Below are positions 38,297 to 49,200 of a stretch of DNA of 64,000 bases, in pieces; the first letter of the stretch is position 1; each line of letters starts with the position of its first letter. The position numbers were made by a program, and so were the translations under genes. The stretch spans positions 90,496 to 154,495 of the forward strand of contig JAERMQ010000003.1 of the NCBI GenBank assembly GCA_016844745.1, given 5' to 3'. The DNA is from Ignavibacteria bacterium (GTDB lineage: Bacteria > Bacteroidota > Ignavibacteria > Kapaibacteriales > UBA2268). The notes under the pieces are model-generated. The model was given only the letters and a program-made list of their open reading frames with translations, was not told where the DNA came from and did no database searches.

Positions 38297-41200
38297 ATGT
38301 GCGGAAAAATTAAACAGGGATGTTATATAATAACGTTTCTGCATTTACTTTTGAGCTTCAATAGCTTGAATGCGGAAACTACTACAGGCGGAGTTATTAA
38401 TTCCGATACCAGGTGGAGTGTATCTTCTTCTCCCTATATCGTTACCACAGACCTGACAATATATTCAGATGTAACCCTGACAATCGAACCTGGAGTAATA
38501 ATACTCTTCGGTTATAATACATCAATGTATATTAAGGGAAATCTATCGGCAATTGGAACCAATGAGCTGCCAATTGTTTTTTCTGCCAATCTTAAAAATC
38601 CCAATAACCCTTTCTGGGGATGCATCGGCATAATGAATTCAATAGATAATAAAGCGGAATTCGAAAATTGCCGTATTGAGTATGCAGGTAAAAACAATAA
38701 AGGAGCTGTGCTGATTTATTCATCTTCAAAATACAGCTTTAAAAATACTTCGCTTAAAAACAATAAAGTCAATGCTATTGAATTGGCACCGGGGAAATAT
38801 GATGGTACGACGGTCTTGAATTATTTCGGTTTGCCTTATGTGATTCAATCAACAATCGATATTCAAACAAATTCAAAATTAATAATTAAACCGGGAACTA
38901 TACTCAAATTTGGGAACTCAGCCAAAATCTTATGTCGCGGAAATATTTCTGCAGAAGGTTTGAAAGATGCAAAAATAATATTTACTTCAATTAATGATGA
39001 CTATTGCGATAATAATGATGTCAATAATGATGGAATGAGTGTACAGCCCAAGCCTGGAGATTGGTGCGGAGTATTTTTAATTGCCTCGACAATGGTTAAT
39101 TCAAAATTCGATTTTGTTGTATTTCGCTATGGAGGCTCGAACTACTTAGGAAATAATTCTTTGTTTGGTGTAGAAGCAGGCTCACCGGTTATCGAAGGAT
39201 GTACTTTCTCAAATTCAGCAGGTTCTGCTATTCGAATTACAGGAACAGGAAATCCGGATTTTGGCGGGGGAGTCAGGAACTCTGCAGGATATAACTCCTT
39301 CATCGGATTTTCCCGGAATAATCCTGCTGTTATAAATCAAACTTCAAGAAATATTTCTGCTAAAAATAATTGCTGGGCGACCCAGGATACATTAGAAGTC
39401 ATGAAATTAATTTCGGATGGAAGAACAGATGCCGCTTTTGGTATAATTCAATTTTTTCCGGTGAAAACCAATTGCTCTGTGCCTGTTCCGGATTCTCCAA
39501 TATTAACCTATCCACAAAATGGTTTAGGTGGCTTAGAACTTGAGTTTTCAGCTCATTGGAATAAGGTATTCGGAGCAACTACATATAGATTCACAGTAGC
39601 TCTCTCGCAGGATATGAAGATTAATTTCTTAGATAAGGAAGGAATTTCCGATACAATATTTAAAATTTCCGGATTGAGTTCCAACACTGATTATTATGCA
39701 CAAATATCCGCACAGAATAGTAATGGAAGCAGTCCTTTATCGGCAATGTATTATTTCAGGACTATTGATACAAATAGACCTGATGTGCCGGTTCTTGTCT
39801 ATCCGGATGATTTATTACAGAATGTTGATTGTGATGTTGGTTTTGAATGGAGTAGGTCCCTGACAGCCCAGAAATACAGGCTTCAGGTATCTGTTGATAG
39901 TCTCTTTTCAGAATTAGAATTTGACAGTGATGAAATTACAAATCTTAATAGAATTGTTGAAGGTTTTGATAATAATTTGATGTATTATTGGCGTGTAGCA
40001 GCATGGAATGTCAATGGCTGGAGCAATTGGAGCCAGCCAAGAAGTTTTGTAACTGAAAAAATATTTACTCCGTTCCAAACCAATATTCAACCATTATCAA
40101 ATGGGAAGGCAGTATGGGCAGACTTTAACGGTGATTTGAAACTTGATTTAATAATTTCTGGTATAGCTGAAAATGGAATTCCCATTTCGAAAATATATAA
40201 AAATGATATTACTTCTTTTACTGAAATACTTTCAAATATCGCAGGAGCAGCTTACCCATGCATTGCTGTTACGGATATTGATGGTAACGGAACGGTTGAT
40301 TTATTCATTGCGGGATTCAATGCAAATGGAAATTGGTTCGCAAAAATTTATAAGAATCAGGATGAACATTTCACAGAAATACAAACTGATATTGAACCGG
40401 TAGAATATCCCGCCGCAGCATTTGCTGATTTCGACGGAAACGGCAGTCCTGACCTCGTTATAAGCGGTAAAAATGTCAGCGGCAAGCCGGTCACAAATAT
40501 CTATTATAATTATAACGGAAATTTCACAAACGGATTCGTAACTCTTCCCGGCGCATCTAATGCTGCTTTGGCAGTAAGTGATGCCGATAATGATGGTTAT
40601 AATGATTTAATAATATCAGGAATAGGGCTTCAATCGGAAACATTTGCAAGGCTTCTTGTGAATAACAGCGAGGATTTTAAAGATGCCGGTATTACTTTCA
40701 ATGGTGTTGCAAATGGGACAATAGCGGCTTTTGACTTTTTCGGTTCCGGTAAATCCGATATCTTTATTTCCGGGAAAAATCCTGAATCCATGGACAGGAC
40801 TGAGATTTATTTAAACGATTCTTCCAAATTCCGGAATATCTTAGTTGGACTACCCTCTTTACAGAATCCTAATATTGCAGTAGGGGACTATGATTCCGAC
40901 GGCTATTCTGATATATTTTTTACTGGCGAGTTATATGCCTTGCCAAAAACACAAGTCTTTAGAAATTCCAACGGTGGTTTCTACGAGGTACAATTAGATC
41001 TGGAAAATTTAAAGAATTCAGCAGCACAATTTGCTGACTACAACATGGATGGAACTCTTGACCTATTCATAATGGGGGAAGATGAAAACGGCAAACTTAT
41101 TTCAAAACTTTATCAGAATAATTTGAAAAGGAAAAATACTCCGCCTTCGACTCCTACAGACCTTTCATCAAACTACAAGGATGGCAACCTGACTCTATCC

Positions 41201-43036
41201 TGGAATCAGTCATCCGATACGGAAACACCTATCAAGTCAATTTCATATAATGTTAGGGTTGGACTCAGCCCCGGCGGCAATGAAGTCCTTTCGGGTCTTG
41301 CGGATGCTAATACTGGAATAAGAAAGACTCCCGGATATGGTAATACCGGTATGAAAAAATCAATAACTCTAAACAGCATTCAATCAGGTAAATATTATTG
41401 GAGTGTTCAGGCTATCGACAATTCTTATGCAAGTTCCACTTTTGCACAGCAGGAGCTATTCTTAACACCTGATTTGGCACAATCACTGCCGTCAAGCTGG
41501 AGTCACGAATATTTAACCGGCGAAAATTCGACAATATTAATTCGTAGTAATGTTGAACAGAACTTTGGTCAGCACTTGCTCAATGCAGGGGATGGAATTG
41601 GAATATTTTATCCTGATGGAAATAATTTAAAATGTGCCGGTTATTCGGTGTGGGATGGTAATAAGAATATTGCCATAACAGTTTGGGGTGATAATAAGCA
41701 AACAGTTGATAAGGATGGATTCAGTTTTTATGAGCCTTATCGATTCAAAATTTGGAATTCGGGAAAACAAACGGAATACCCTGTAACAGTGCAATGGGAG
41801 AGTGGCTCAACAAACTTTGTTCCCGATATCCTGAGTATTGTTAAATCCATAGATTTGCTTGATTCAATGTCTTTACCCATTCAAAAAAATGAATGGAGAA
41901 TGCTCTCCGCACACATCAGTCATTATTATGGACAGATTGATTCCATTCTTAATAACAAACCTGACATACTTCGAAATAAGAGCGGAAAGCTATTCTGGTC
42001 AAATAAAAATATTGTGGATTTTGAGAATTGGAACTATAGTGAAGGCTATTATGCTTATGCTTTAAATACTGATTCAATAATAGTCAGGGGTAATAAAATT
42101 GATATTGATAAATTCAAACTACCATTAACAAAAAAGCAATGGTATATTGTCCCATATCTACCTTCGATTGCTCAAACACCTGAAGAAGCGCTGAGTTCAA
42201 TAGAAAATAATTTATTATTAGCAGCTAATTCAAAAGGTGAGATTTATTTGCCAACACTTGGGTTTAATACAATTGATAGTATTAAATCCGGTGAAGGATT
42301 AAAGCTGATTCTAAGCTCTGATGACACCCTCCAATATAATGCTTATATTGAGAGTGACACTCACAAGATAGATAAACATAATTATATCTTTTATAAAAAT
42401 GGAATTAATCCAAGCTGCTTTTCATCTTTTTTGATTTTAAATTGTCAAAATCTTTTAGATGGTGATGAAATTGCTGTATTCATGCCTCAATTGAAGCTTG
42501 CAGGTAAAGGTTTTGCAAAAAAAGGAAAAGCATTTATTACCGTTTTTGGAACTACTATATTCGGAGACAAAACAGTAATGAACATTGATGAATCGAAGCC
42601 ATTCACAGTGAAATACTGGTCAAAATTGGAAAAGAGGGAATATAACCTGAATATTGCATCAATCAGGGATTACGTCTCGGATACAGCAGTAGCTCTGCCT
42701 TTGACATTTAATAATGACAGGATATTTAATGTCAAAGCAATTAAAGGAAAGATATCTTCTGTTGAAAGCGATGATGATTTGAATTTTGCAATTTCAGCAG
42801 AACCAAATCCATTTTCAGATTTAACAAAGATAACCATTTCAACCAATAAGGCAAATAATATAGTAGTCAATCTCTACAATTATCTCGGAGCAAAAGTAGA
42901 AAACTTAATAAATGAAAAAATTGAAGCCGGGAGTTTTACTATAAACCTTCATAAGAATGATTTGCCTGTTGGAATCTATTATCTTTCGGCTCGATGTGGA
43001 AATGATTATTCATCTATAAAATTGTTCATTTACTAA
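38297..43036 (+). CDS. Giant secreted T9SS protein: right-handed beta-helix-like N-terminus, FnIII-like, FG-GAP/VCBS-like repeats, repeated GDxIGxF/ITVWGD tail modules
   Basis: Signal peptide; VLVYPDDLLQNVDCDVGFEWS FnIII-like; FADFDGNGSPDLVISG repeats; C-terminal EPNPFSDLTKITI...GIYYLSARCGNDYSSIKLFIY. Confidence 0.85.
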   Translation: MCGKIKQGCYIITFLHLLLSFNSLNAETTTGGVINSDTRWSVSSSPYIVTTDLTIYSDVTLTIEPGVIILFGYNTSMYIKGNLSAIGTNELPIVFSANLKNPNNPFWGCIGIMNSIDNKAEFENCRIEYAGKNNKGAVLIYSSSKYSFKNTSLKNNKVNAIELAPGKYDGTTVLNYFGLPYVIQSTIDIQTNSKLIIKPGTILKFGNSAKILCRGNISAEGLKDAKIIFTSINDDYCDNNDVNNDGMSVQPKPGDWCGVFLIASTMVNSKFDFVVFRYGGSNYLGNNSLFGVEAGSPVIEGCTFSNSAGSAIRITGTGNPDFGGGVRNSAGYNSFIGFSRNNPAVINQTSRNISAKNNCWATQDTLEVMKLISDGRTDAAFGIIQFFPVKTNCSVPVPDSPILTYPQNGLGGLELEFSAHWNKVFGATTYRFTVALSQDMKINFLDKEGISDTIFKISGLSSNTDYYAQISAQNSNGSSPLSAMYYFRTIDTNRPDVPVLVYPDDLLQNVDCDVGFEWSRSLTAQKYRLQVSVDSLFSELEFDSDEITNLNRIVEGFDNNLMYYWRVAAWNVNGWSNWSQPRSFVTEKIFTPFQTNIQPLSNGKAVWADFNGDLKLDLIISGIAENGIPISKIYKNDITSFTEILSNIAGAAYPCIAVTDIDGNGTVDLFIAGFNANGNWFAKIYKNQDEHFTEIQTDIEPVEYPAAAFADFDGNGSPDLVISGKNVSGKPVTNIYYNYNGNFTNGFVTLPGASNAALAVSDADNDGYNDLIISGIGLQSETFARLLVNNSEDFKDAGITFNGVANGTIAAFDFFGSGKSDIFISGKNPESMDRTEIYLNDSSKFRNILVGLPSLQNPNIAVGDYDSDGYSDIFFTGELYALPKTQVFRNSNGGFYEVQLDLENLKNSAAQFADYNMDGTLDLFIMGEDENGKLISKLYQNNLKRKNTPPSTPTDLSSNYKDGNLTLSWNQSSDTETPIKSISYNVRVGLSPGGNEVLSGLADANTGIRKTPGYGNTGMKKSITLNSIQSGKYYWSVQAIDNSYASSTFAQQELFLTPDLAQSLPSSWSHEYLTGENSTILIRSNVEQNFGQHLLNAGDGIGIFYPDGNNLKCAGYSVWDGNKNIAITVWGDNKQTVDKDGFSFYEPYRFKIWNSGKQTEYPVTVQWESGSTNFVPDILSIVKSIDLLDSMSLPIQKNEWRMLSAHISHYYGQIDSILNNKPDILRNKSGKLFWSNKNIVDFENWNYSEGYYAYALNTDSIIVRGNKIDIDKFKLPLTKKQWYIVPYLPSIAQTPEEALSSIENNLLLAANSKGEIYLPTLGFNTIDSIKSGEGLKLILSSDDTLQYNAYIESDTHKIDKHNYIFYKNGINPSCFSSFLILNCQNLLDGDEIAVFMPQLKLAGKGFAKKGKAFITVFGTTIFGDKTVMNIDESKPFTVKYWSKLEKREYNLNIASIRDYVSDTAVALPLTFNNDRIFNVKAIKGKISSVESDDDLNFAISAEPNPFSDLTKITISTNKANNIVVNLYNYLGAKVENLINEKIEAGSFTINLHKNDLPVGIYYLSARCGNDYSSIKLFIY

Positions 43037-43061
43037 TGAAAATAAATTAAAAAGTAAAAAT

Positions 43062-43229
43062 ATGGAAAACAAAGATTATAACAGATTTATACTCGAGGCT
43101 GCAATGTTCGACCTGACAGCCAAATCCCTGACGCTCGATTTTCTGTTTACCGAGCTGATGAATAATGTGTTTAATCTTCAAATAAAAGAACATATAAATA
43201 ATGAAAAAAATAATTTCAATGATAACTAA
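43062..43229 (+). CDS. Possible small protein between the two giant T9SS genes (55 aa)
   Basis: Clean ATG-to-TAA ORF: MENKDYNRFILEAAMFDLTAKSLTLDFLFTELMNNVFNLQIKEHINNEKNNFNDN; absent from ORF track. Confidence 0.4.
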   Translation: MENKDYNRFILEAAMFDLTAKSLTLDFLFTELMNNVFNLQIKEHINNEKNNFNDN

Positions 43230-43240
43230 TAGGTGATACT

Positions 43241-46200
43241 ATGAAAAAATTAAGGACAATAATTTTTGTTGTGCTTTGTATCTTAGCCATTAATCCGGCG
43301 ATAGAGGAATTGCGGGCAGGTTGGGTAGGATTAAATTCCGGGATGTCAACCGTAAATTTCAATGGTGTATATTTCTTCAATGCCGCCACAGGTATTGTTG
43401 TTGGCTCAGGTGGAACAATCCTGAAAACGACTGATGGTGGTGCGAATTGGTCCCAAAGAAGTTCCGGAGTAACGAGCGACCTTAATTCCATTAATTTTAT
43501 CAGCTCCTCAGTTGGATATATTATGGGTAATGGCGGTGTCGGACTCAGAACTAATGATGCTGGAGAAACTTGGACAATAATAAGTACAATGGGAACGACC
43601 AATAATTTAATGTCCGTGCATTTTGCCGACCAAAGCTGGGGTATGGCTGTTGGTGCCAATGGAACAATTAAATACACTTATAACGGCGGTTTGGGATGGT
43701 ACTCCCCAAATTCCATCAGCCCAACTACGAATGCACAATTCAATAGCGCATATTTTGTGAATAATCAAACCGGTTTATCGGTCGGAACAGGCGGAGTTAT
43801 CTATAGAACAACTGATGGCGGCATTTCCTGGTTAAAAGTAGATGTGCTGAATACCAATACACTGCTTGATATTAATTTCTGGAATACACAGGAAGGTGTT
43901 GCTACGGGCGCTGACGGCAAAATATTGAAAACAACGGATGCCGGCTTGACCTGGAATACAAGTATTATCTCCGGAACAACTGATTATTTATATGGCATAC
44001 ATTCATTAGCTAACTCTAATATTGGTTATGCAGTAGGTTCAATGGGACGTATCTTGATAACGACTAATCGCGGTGCAACCTGGAATTCTCAATGCTCCGG
44101 ATATACGGAACTATTTAAAGCGGTATATTTTTGCGACCAGAATACTGGTTATGTTGTAGGTGCAAATGGATTAATAATCAAAACTACGGATGGAGGAGCC
44201 GGTTGTATTTATATTGGGAATGTGACAGGTTCATACTGTCCCGGAGCGGTTATCACCGTTCCTTATACCATTACGGGAACATTTCAATCAAACAATGTAT
44301 TTACGGTTCAATTATCCAATTCAAGCGGGAATTTCAGCGGTACATGGTTCTCGAATGTAGGTACTGTCCAAAGTGCAAATGGCGGGTCAGTAATGGTAAC
44401 AATTCCCCAAAGCGCTGCTGCAGGTGGTAATTATAGAATGAGAATAGTGAGCAGTAATCCCGTTGTAACAGGTGGGGATAATGGCTCGGATATTACAATC
44501 AATTCTGTTCCGACGCCATCGATTACCGGCTCGACCCAGGTATGTACATTAGGCTCAAGCGTGTTCTCATCAAATCCTCCCGGCGGCACAATTTGTATTT
44601 GGACAATTAGTGGAGGAACGCCTTCAACCGCAACCGGCAATTCCGTTTCAATAACATGGGGAGCAGCCGGCACTGGTTCTGTTTCACTTTTGCAGACAAA
44701 TTCTACAAGCTGTTCTGCTTCAATTACTCAAAATGTCGTTATTGCACCATTCCCTGCACCGGCAATTTCCGGTAAATCATCGGTATGTGCTAATTCAAAT
44801 GAAAATTATCTTTCCAATTCACCTCAAAATACGACTAATCTATGGTCGGTTAATGGTGGCGTAATATCAGGCTCTTCGACCGACAACAACGTTTCGATTA
44901 TTTGGGGTAGCAGCCCGAGCGGCACTTTATCGCTGGTACAGACAAATACATCGACCGGTTGCATGAATAGTATTTCGAGAGTAGTTACTATAAATCCTTT
45001 ACCAACACCTGTGATATCCGGTAATAATTCTTCTTGTGAATTCTCAACTGAAAGATATTCGACTGTTGGAGTTGCCGGAGTTTCCAATAGCTGGACAGTT
45101 ACCGGGGGAACAATTTCAGGTTCTCGAACAGGTTTGGATGTAAGCGTAATTTGGGGTGCAACTGGTAGTGGCTTGGTTAGATTAGACCAGACAATACAAT
45201 CCACAGGTTGCAAAAATTCTTCAGACTACCAGGTAATGTTAAATCCATTACCTACTCCGAATATAACCGGCAATAATTCGGTTTGTTCAAGCACCATCGA
45301 ACAATATTCAATTAATTCTCAAACGAATGTAACAAGCACATGGACTGTAATTGGAGGAACAATTACAAGCTCGAATATTGGTGGTTCGGTTAATGTTCAA
45401 TGGGGAGCAGCAGGAGCTGGTTCTGTCAAAGCCGATTTATTAAATAATGTAACGGGATGCCGTAATTCATCTACTATCGGTATAGTTGTAAATTTCTTAC
45501 CTACACCGGCAATAACGGGTTCATCGCTTGTTAATGCCAATCACACAGTTACCTATTCAACCTCTACTGCAACTAATCTGATGAATAGCTGGTCTGTCCC
45601 GAGCGGAGGAACGGCTGCATCATCTTCCACGGGTAGTGATTTTCAGGTAACATGGGGAGGAATCGGTACCGGAACCGTAAGGCTTGCGCAGACTAATTCA
45701 TCCGGTTGTATAGCTATTTCTAACTTAAATGTAAATATTATTTCTCTCGTTCTTTCTCAACCAATTGGTGGAGAGCATTGGCAGGCAGGCAGCAGCAGGA
45801 CTATTACCTGGGCTGCAACTCCGGGTTTGCAGTATTTGAAAATCGAATTTAAAACCGAAGGAAATAATTATTCCGTAATTAATGATAGGGTTCCGGCAAA
45901 CTTGGGCAGCTATGTCTGGACTGTACCGAATACAATTTCCCAGACTTGCAGGATACGAATATCAAGTGTAGAAAATCCGACAATTTATACGGAAAGCCCT
46001 GCAGATTTTATCATATCGAATATTGCAATTACTTCACCAACGGATAATTGCTGCCAGTTTGTGACTTGTGCCGATTATGAAATCAAATGGATTTACTCGA
46101 ATGTCACCAATATACAAGTGGGTTATTCAAGTTCAACGGCAGGTCCCTGGACTCCGGCTAATCCGCCGAGTATTGCTGCTTCACAAGGGTCATACACATT

Positions 46201-49200
46201 TACATTACCTCAAACATTTGGTTCTAACAGATTGTATTTAAAAGTCTCGGATGCCCAGAATCCATCAGTTTATTCTGTTGTTACGGTTCCGGTCATTCAA
46301 CCGATTTTATCTGTATCGGTTCCTGCAGAAGGAGCATGGCTCAGGGCTGGAAGCGTCGATACGATTAAATGGATAAGCAAATTTATAGATAATGTTAAAG
46401 TAGAATATTCTTCCAATGGCGGTTCATTTATAGAAATTGCCAATCTACCGGCTATTAAAGGCTCAACTACCTGGACGGTTCCTGCAACAATCGGAAATAA
46501 TTATTTAATAAGGATTAGCAACGGTAATTCAAACTGTCCTGTCATTGCCTACAGTAGTACCTTCACGGTAACCGATAAATACATAACAATTAACACTCCC
46601 AATGGAGGAGAAAAATTTGAAATTGGTTCGGTTCACCAGATAAAATGGGAGAGTAACGGAATTAACCAGGAAACACTTGAATTCTCAACCAATGGAGGTT
46701 CAAGTTTCCAGCCTATCACCAGCCCTTATATTCAGGGCTCTAAAACATGTAATTGGACTATTCCCGAACAGCCAGGTACTTCATGCCTGATTAAAATTAA
46801 AGATAGCGCCGTGGATCAAGTTAAAGATGTTACTGACAGTTTGTTTACAATAGTCGGAATAAGCTTATTGTATCCAACAGATAATAATATCAAGGTGCTG
46901 GTTGGCTCTACTCAAACTTTGACATGGGTAAGCGCAGATGTTGATAAAGTTACATTGAAATTTTCCACCGATGGCGGAATAAACTGGTCAACAATAGCGA
47001 CCAACTACAATGCAAGAGCCGGCGCATTAACATGGAAGGTACCCTATATTCCATCGAATAATTGCTTAATTAAAATTATTGATACCAAGAAATCCAACTT
47101 GAATGATGTAAGTCAATTTCCATTTACCATTACCGGACTATTATTAACATATCCGGTTGGCGGAGAAAGCTGGCTGGCAGCATCGACCCGGACTATCAGG
47201 TGGCAATCAACAAATATTAATAAAATAAAAATCGAATATTCAACCGATAACGGTAATAACTGGATGACCGTAATTTCAAGCGTCGATGCTTCGCTTGGTT
47301 CATATTCGTGGAAGGTGGAGAAAAATCCGTCGGCTCAGTGTAAAGTAAAAATTACCGCCATTGAAGATAAATCTTTTACTGACCAGAGTGCGAGTAACTT
47401 CTCAATTATGGGTGATGGTATCCTTGTAACTTCCCCGAATATTAACGAAAACTGGACTATCGGAGATACAAAGACCATTTCGTGGTCAAGTGCCAATGTA
47501 GTTAATGTAAAAATCGAATACACTTTGGATAACTGGGTTACATCATCAATATTATTAGATGTTTCGGCACCTTCAAACGGTTCTTATGATTTTGTCGTTT
47601 CGGAAACTCCAACGACTGAATTACGTGTAAGGCTCACAGATGCTGATAATCCGGATATTTCCGATGAGAGTGACGGGAATAATAAAATTTCGGGAACGAA
47701 TTATTGTTTTCCACCTCCATCCACATGGAATGTAGTACGAACGGCTGATAATGCAACATTGGTGATTCCTTCGATAGTTGACCCGAAATCCCTCGGTTCG
47801 CGTGATTTCCAGGAATGTGATTATATAGGAGCATTCTTTGCTAACGGTGGAAAATTAATGTGTGCAGGGAAAGTAGCCTGGCAGCTTTCATCAGGAATGG
47901 CTCTATCAATATGGGGAGATAATCCACGCACAACGGCTAAAGATGGTTTTGCTTTAAACGAAAAATATCAATTTAAAGCCTGGGACGGGACTCTTGGAGA
48001 GGAATATTTCGTTTATGCGGATTATTTCGCAGGCTTTACTGATAATTACTTAATTGATAACTACAGCGTTGCCAAATCAATCATAGCTTATGAAAAGCAA
48101 AATATCAGTTTGCGTCAAGGCTGGAGTATGATTTCATCATATTTAGCGCCATATAATCAGAAAATTGAAACAATTATGGCGCCAGTAAAAAATTCATTGG
48201 ATTATGTTAAAAATGATACGGGTCAGGTCTATATTCCCGACCCTCAGAATTTTGTTAATTCAATACAAAATTGGGATGTACGCAATGGCTATCAAGTCAA
48301 TATGTTTACTGAAAATACACTGCAATTTCTTGGTTTCTATAACACATCGGTAACATATTCAAGGCAGTTACAGGCAAATAAATGGTATATAGTTTCGAAC
48401 CGGAACAAAGACAGCAGACCCATTGCAACAGCTTTCTCATCGATTTACAGCAATCTGGTTATGATTAAAAATACCGACGGAGATGTCTTCTATCAATATG
48501 TACCGTCATCATCGACATCTTCAACTACGATATCGTCAACATCATTTACCGTTGACCAGATAGGTCAATTAATGGCTGGTGAGGGATATAAATTACTTGT
48601 GAACGCTTTGAGCACACTTCAGTATGTAGCAGAGGCAAGTACATTTACGCAACCTTCACCGGTTATCCAGCCGAATTTACCAAGACCGTTCAAATATATA
48701 CCGGAATTTACCCATACCGGAGTTAATGCCGTATTAATACTTCATTCGGAGGATTTATCGGATGGGGATGAAATTGGCGTTTTGGATATGAATGATAACG
48801 TTGTCGGCAGTGGTGTATTTCTGTCGGGAAGGGCAATAATCACTGTTTGGGGAGATGACCCATCCACCGATTATCTTACTGAAGGTCCTAAAGAAAATGA
48901 CCCATTAACAATCCGGATATGGGCTAAGGGAACACAAAAAGAATACCTCTGTGAAATTCATTCAATAATCAATGCCTTAACTCAAATGGAGGTTACCAAG
49001 CTTCGGTTCATTTCCGATGGCGCATGGATAGCCAGCGTTAAAAAAGGTGTTGTTCTTGGTATTGACGGATTTCCGGAACCAAAGCAATCCATTATTTCTC
49101 AGCCGAATCCAACTTCCGGAAAAACTTCTTTCCGGTATGAGTTATCATCCGATGGTGAAATTGAAATCTCAATTTATAATTTAATGGGTGAAAAAGTTGC

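Noticed and set aside
43216-45213. Minus-strand ORFs inside the giant T9SS gene (43216-43677, 44431-44673, 44824-45213)
   Set aside because: Pro/Val-rich antisense shadows of repeated beta-domains in a convincingly coding plus-strand ORF.
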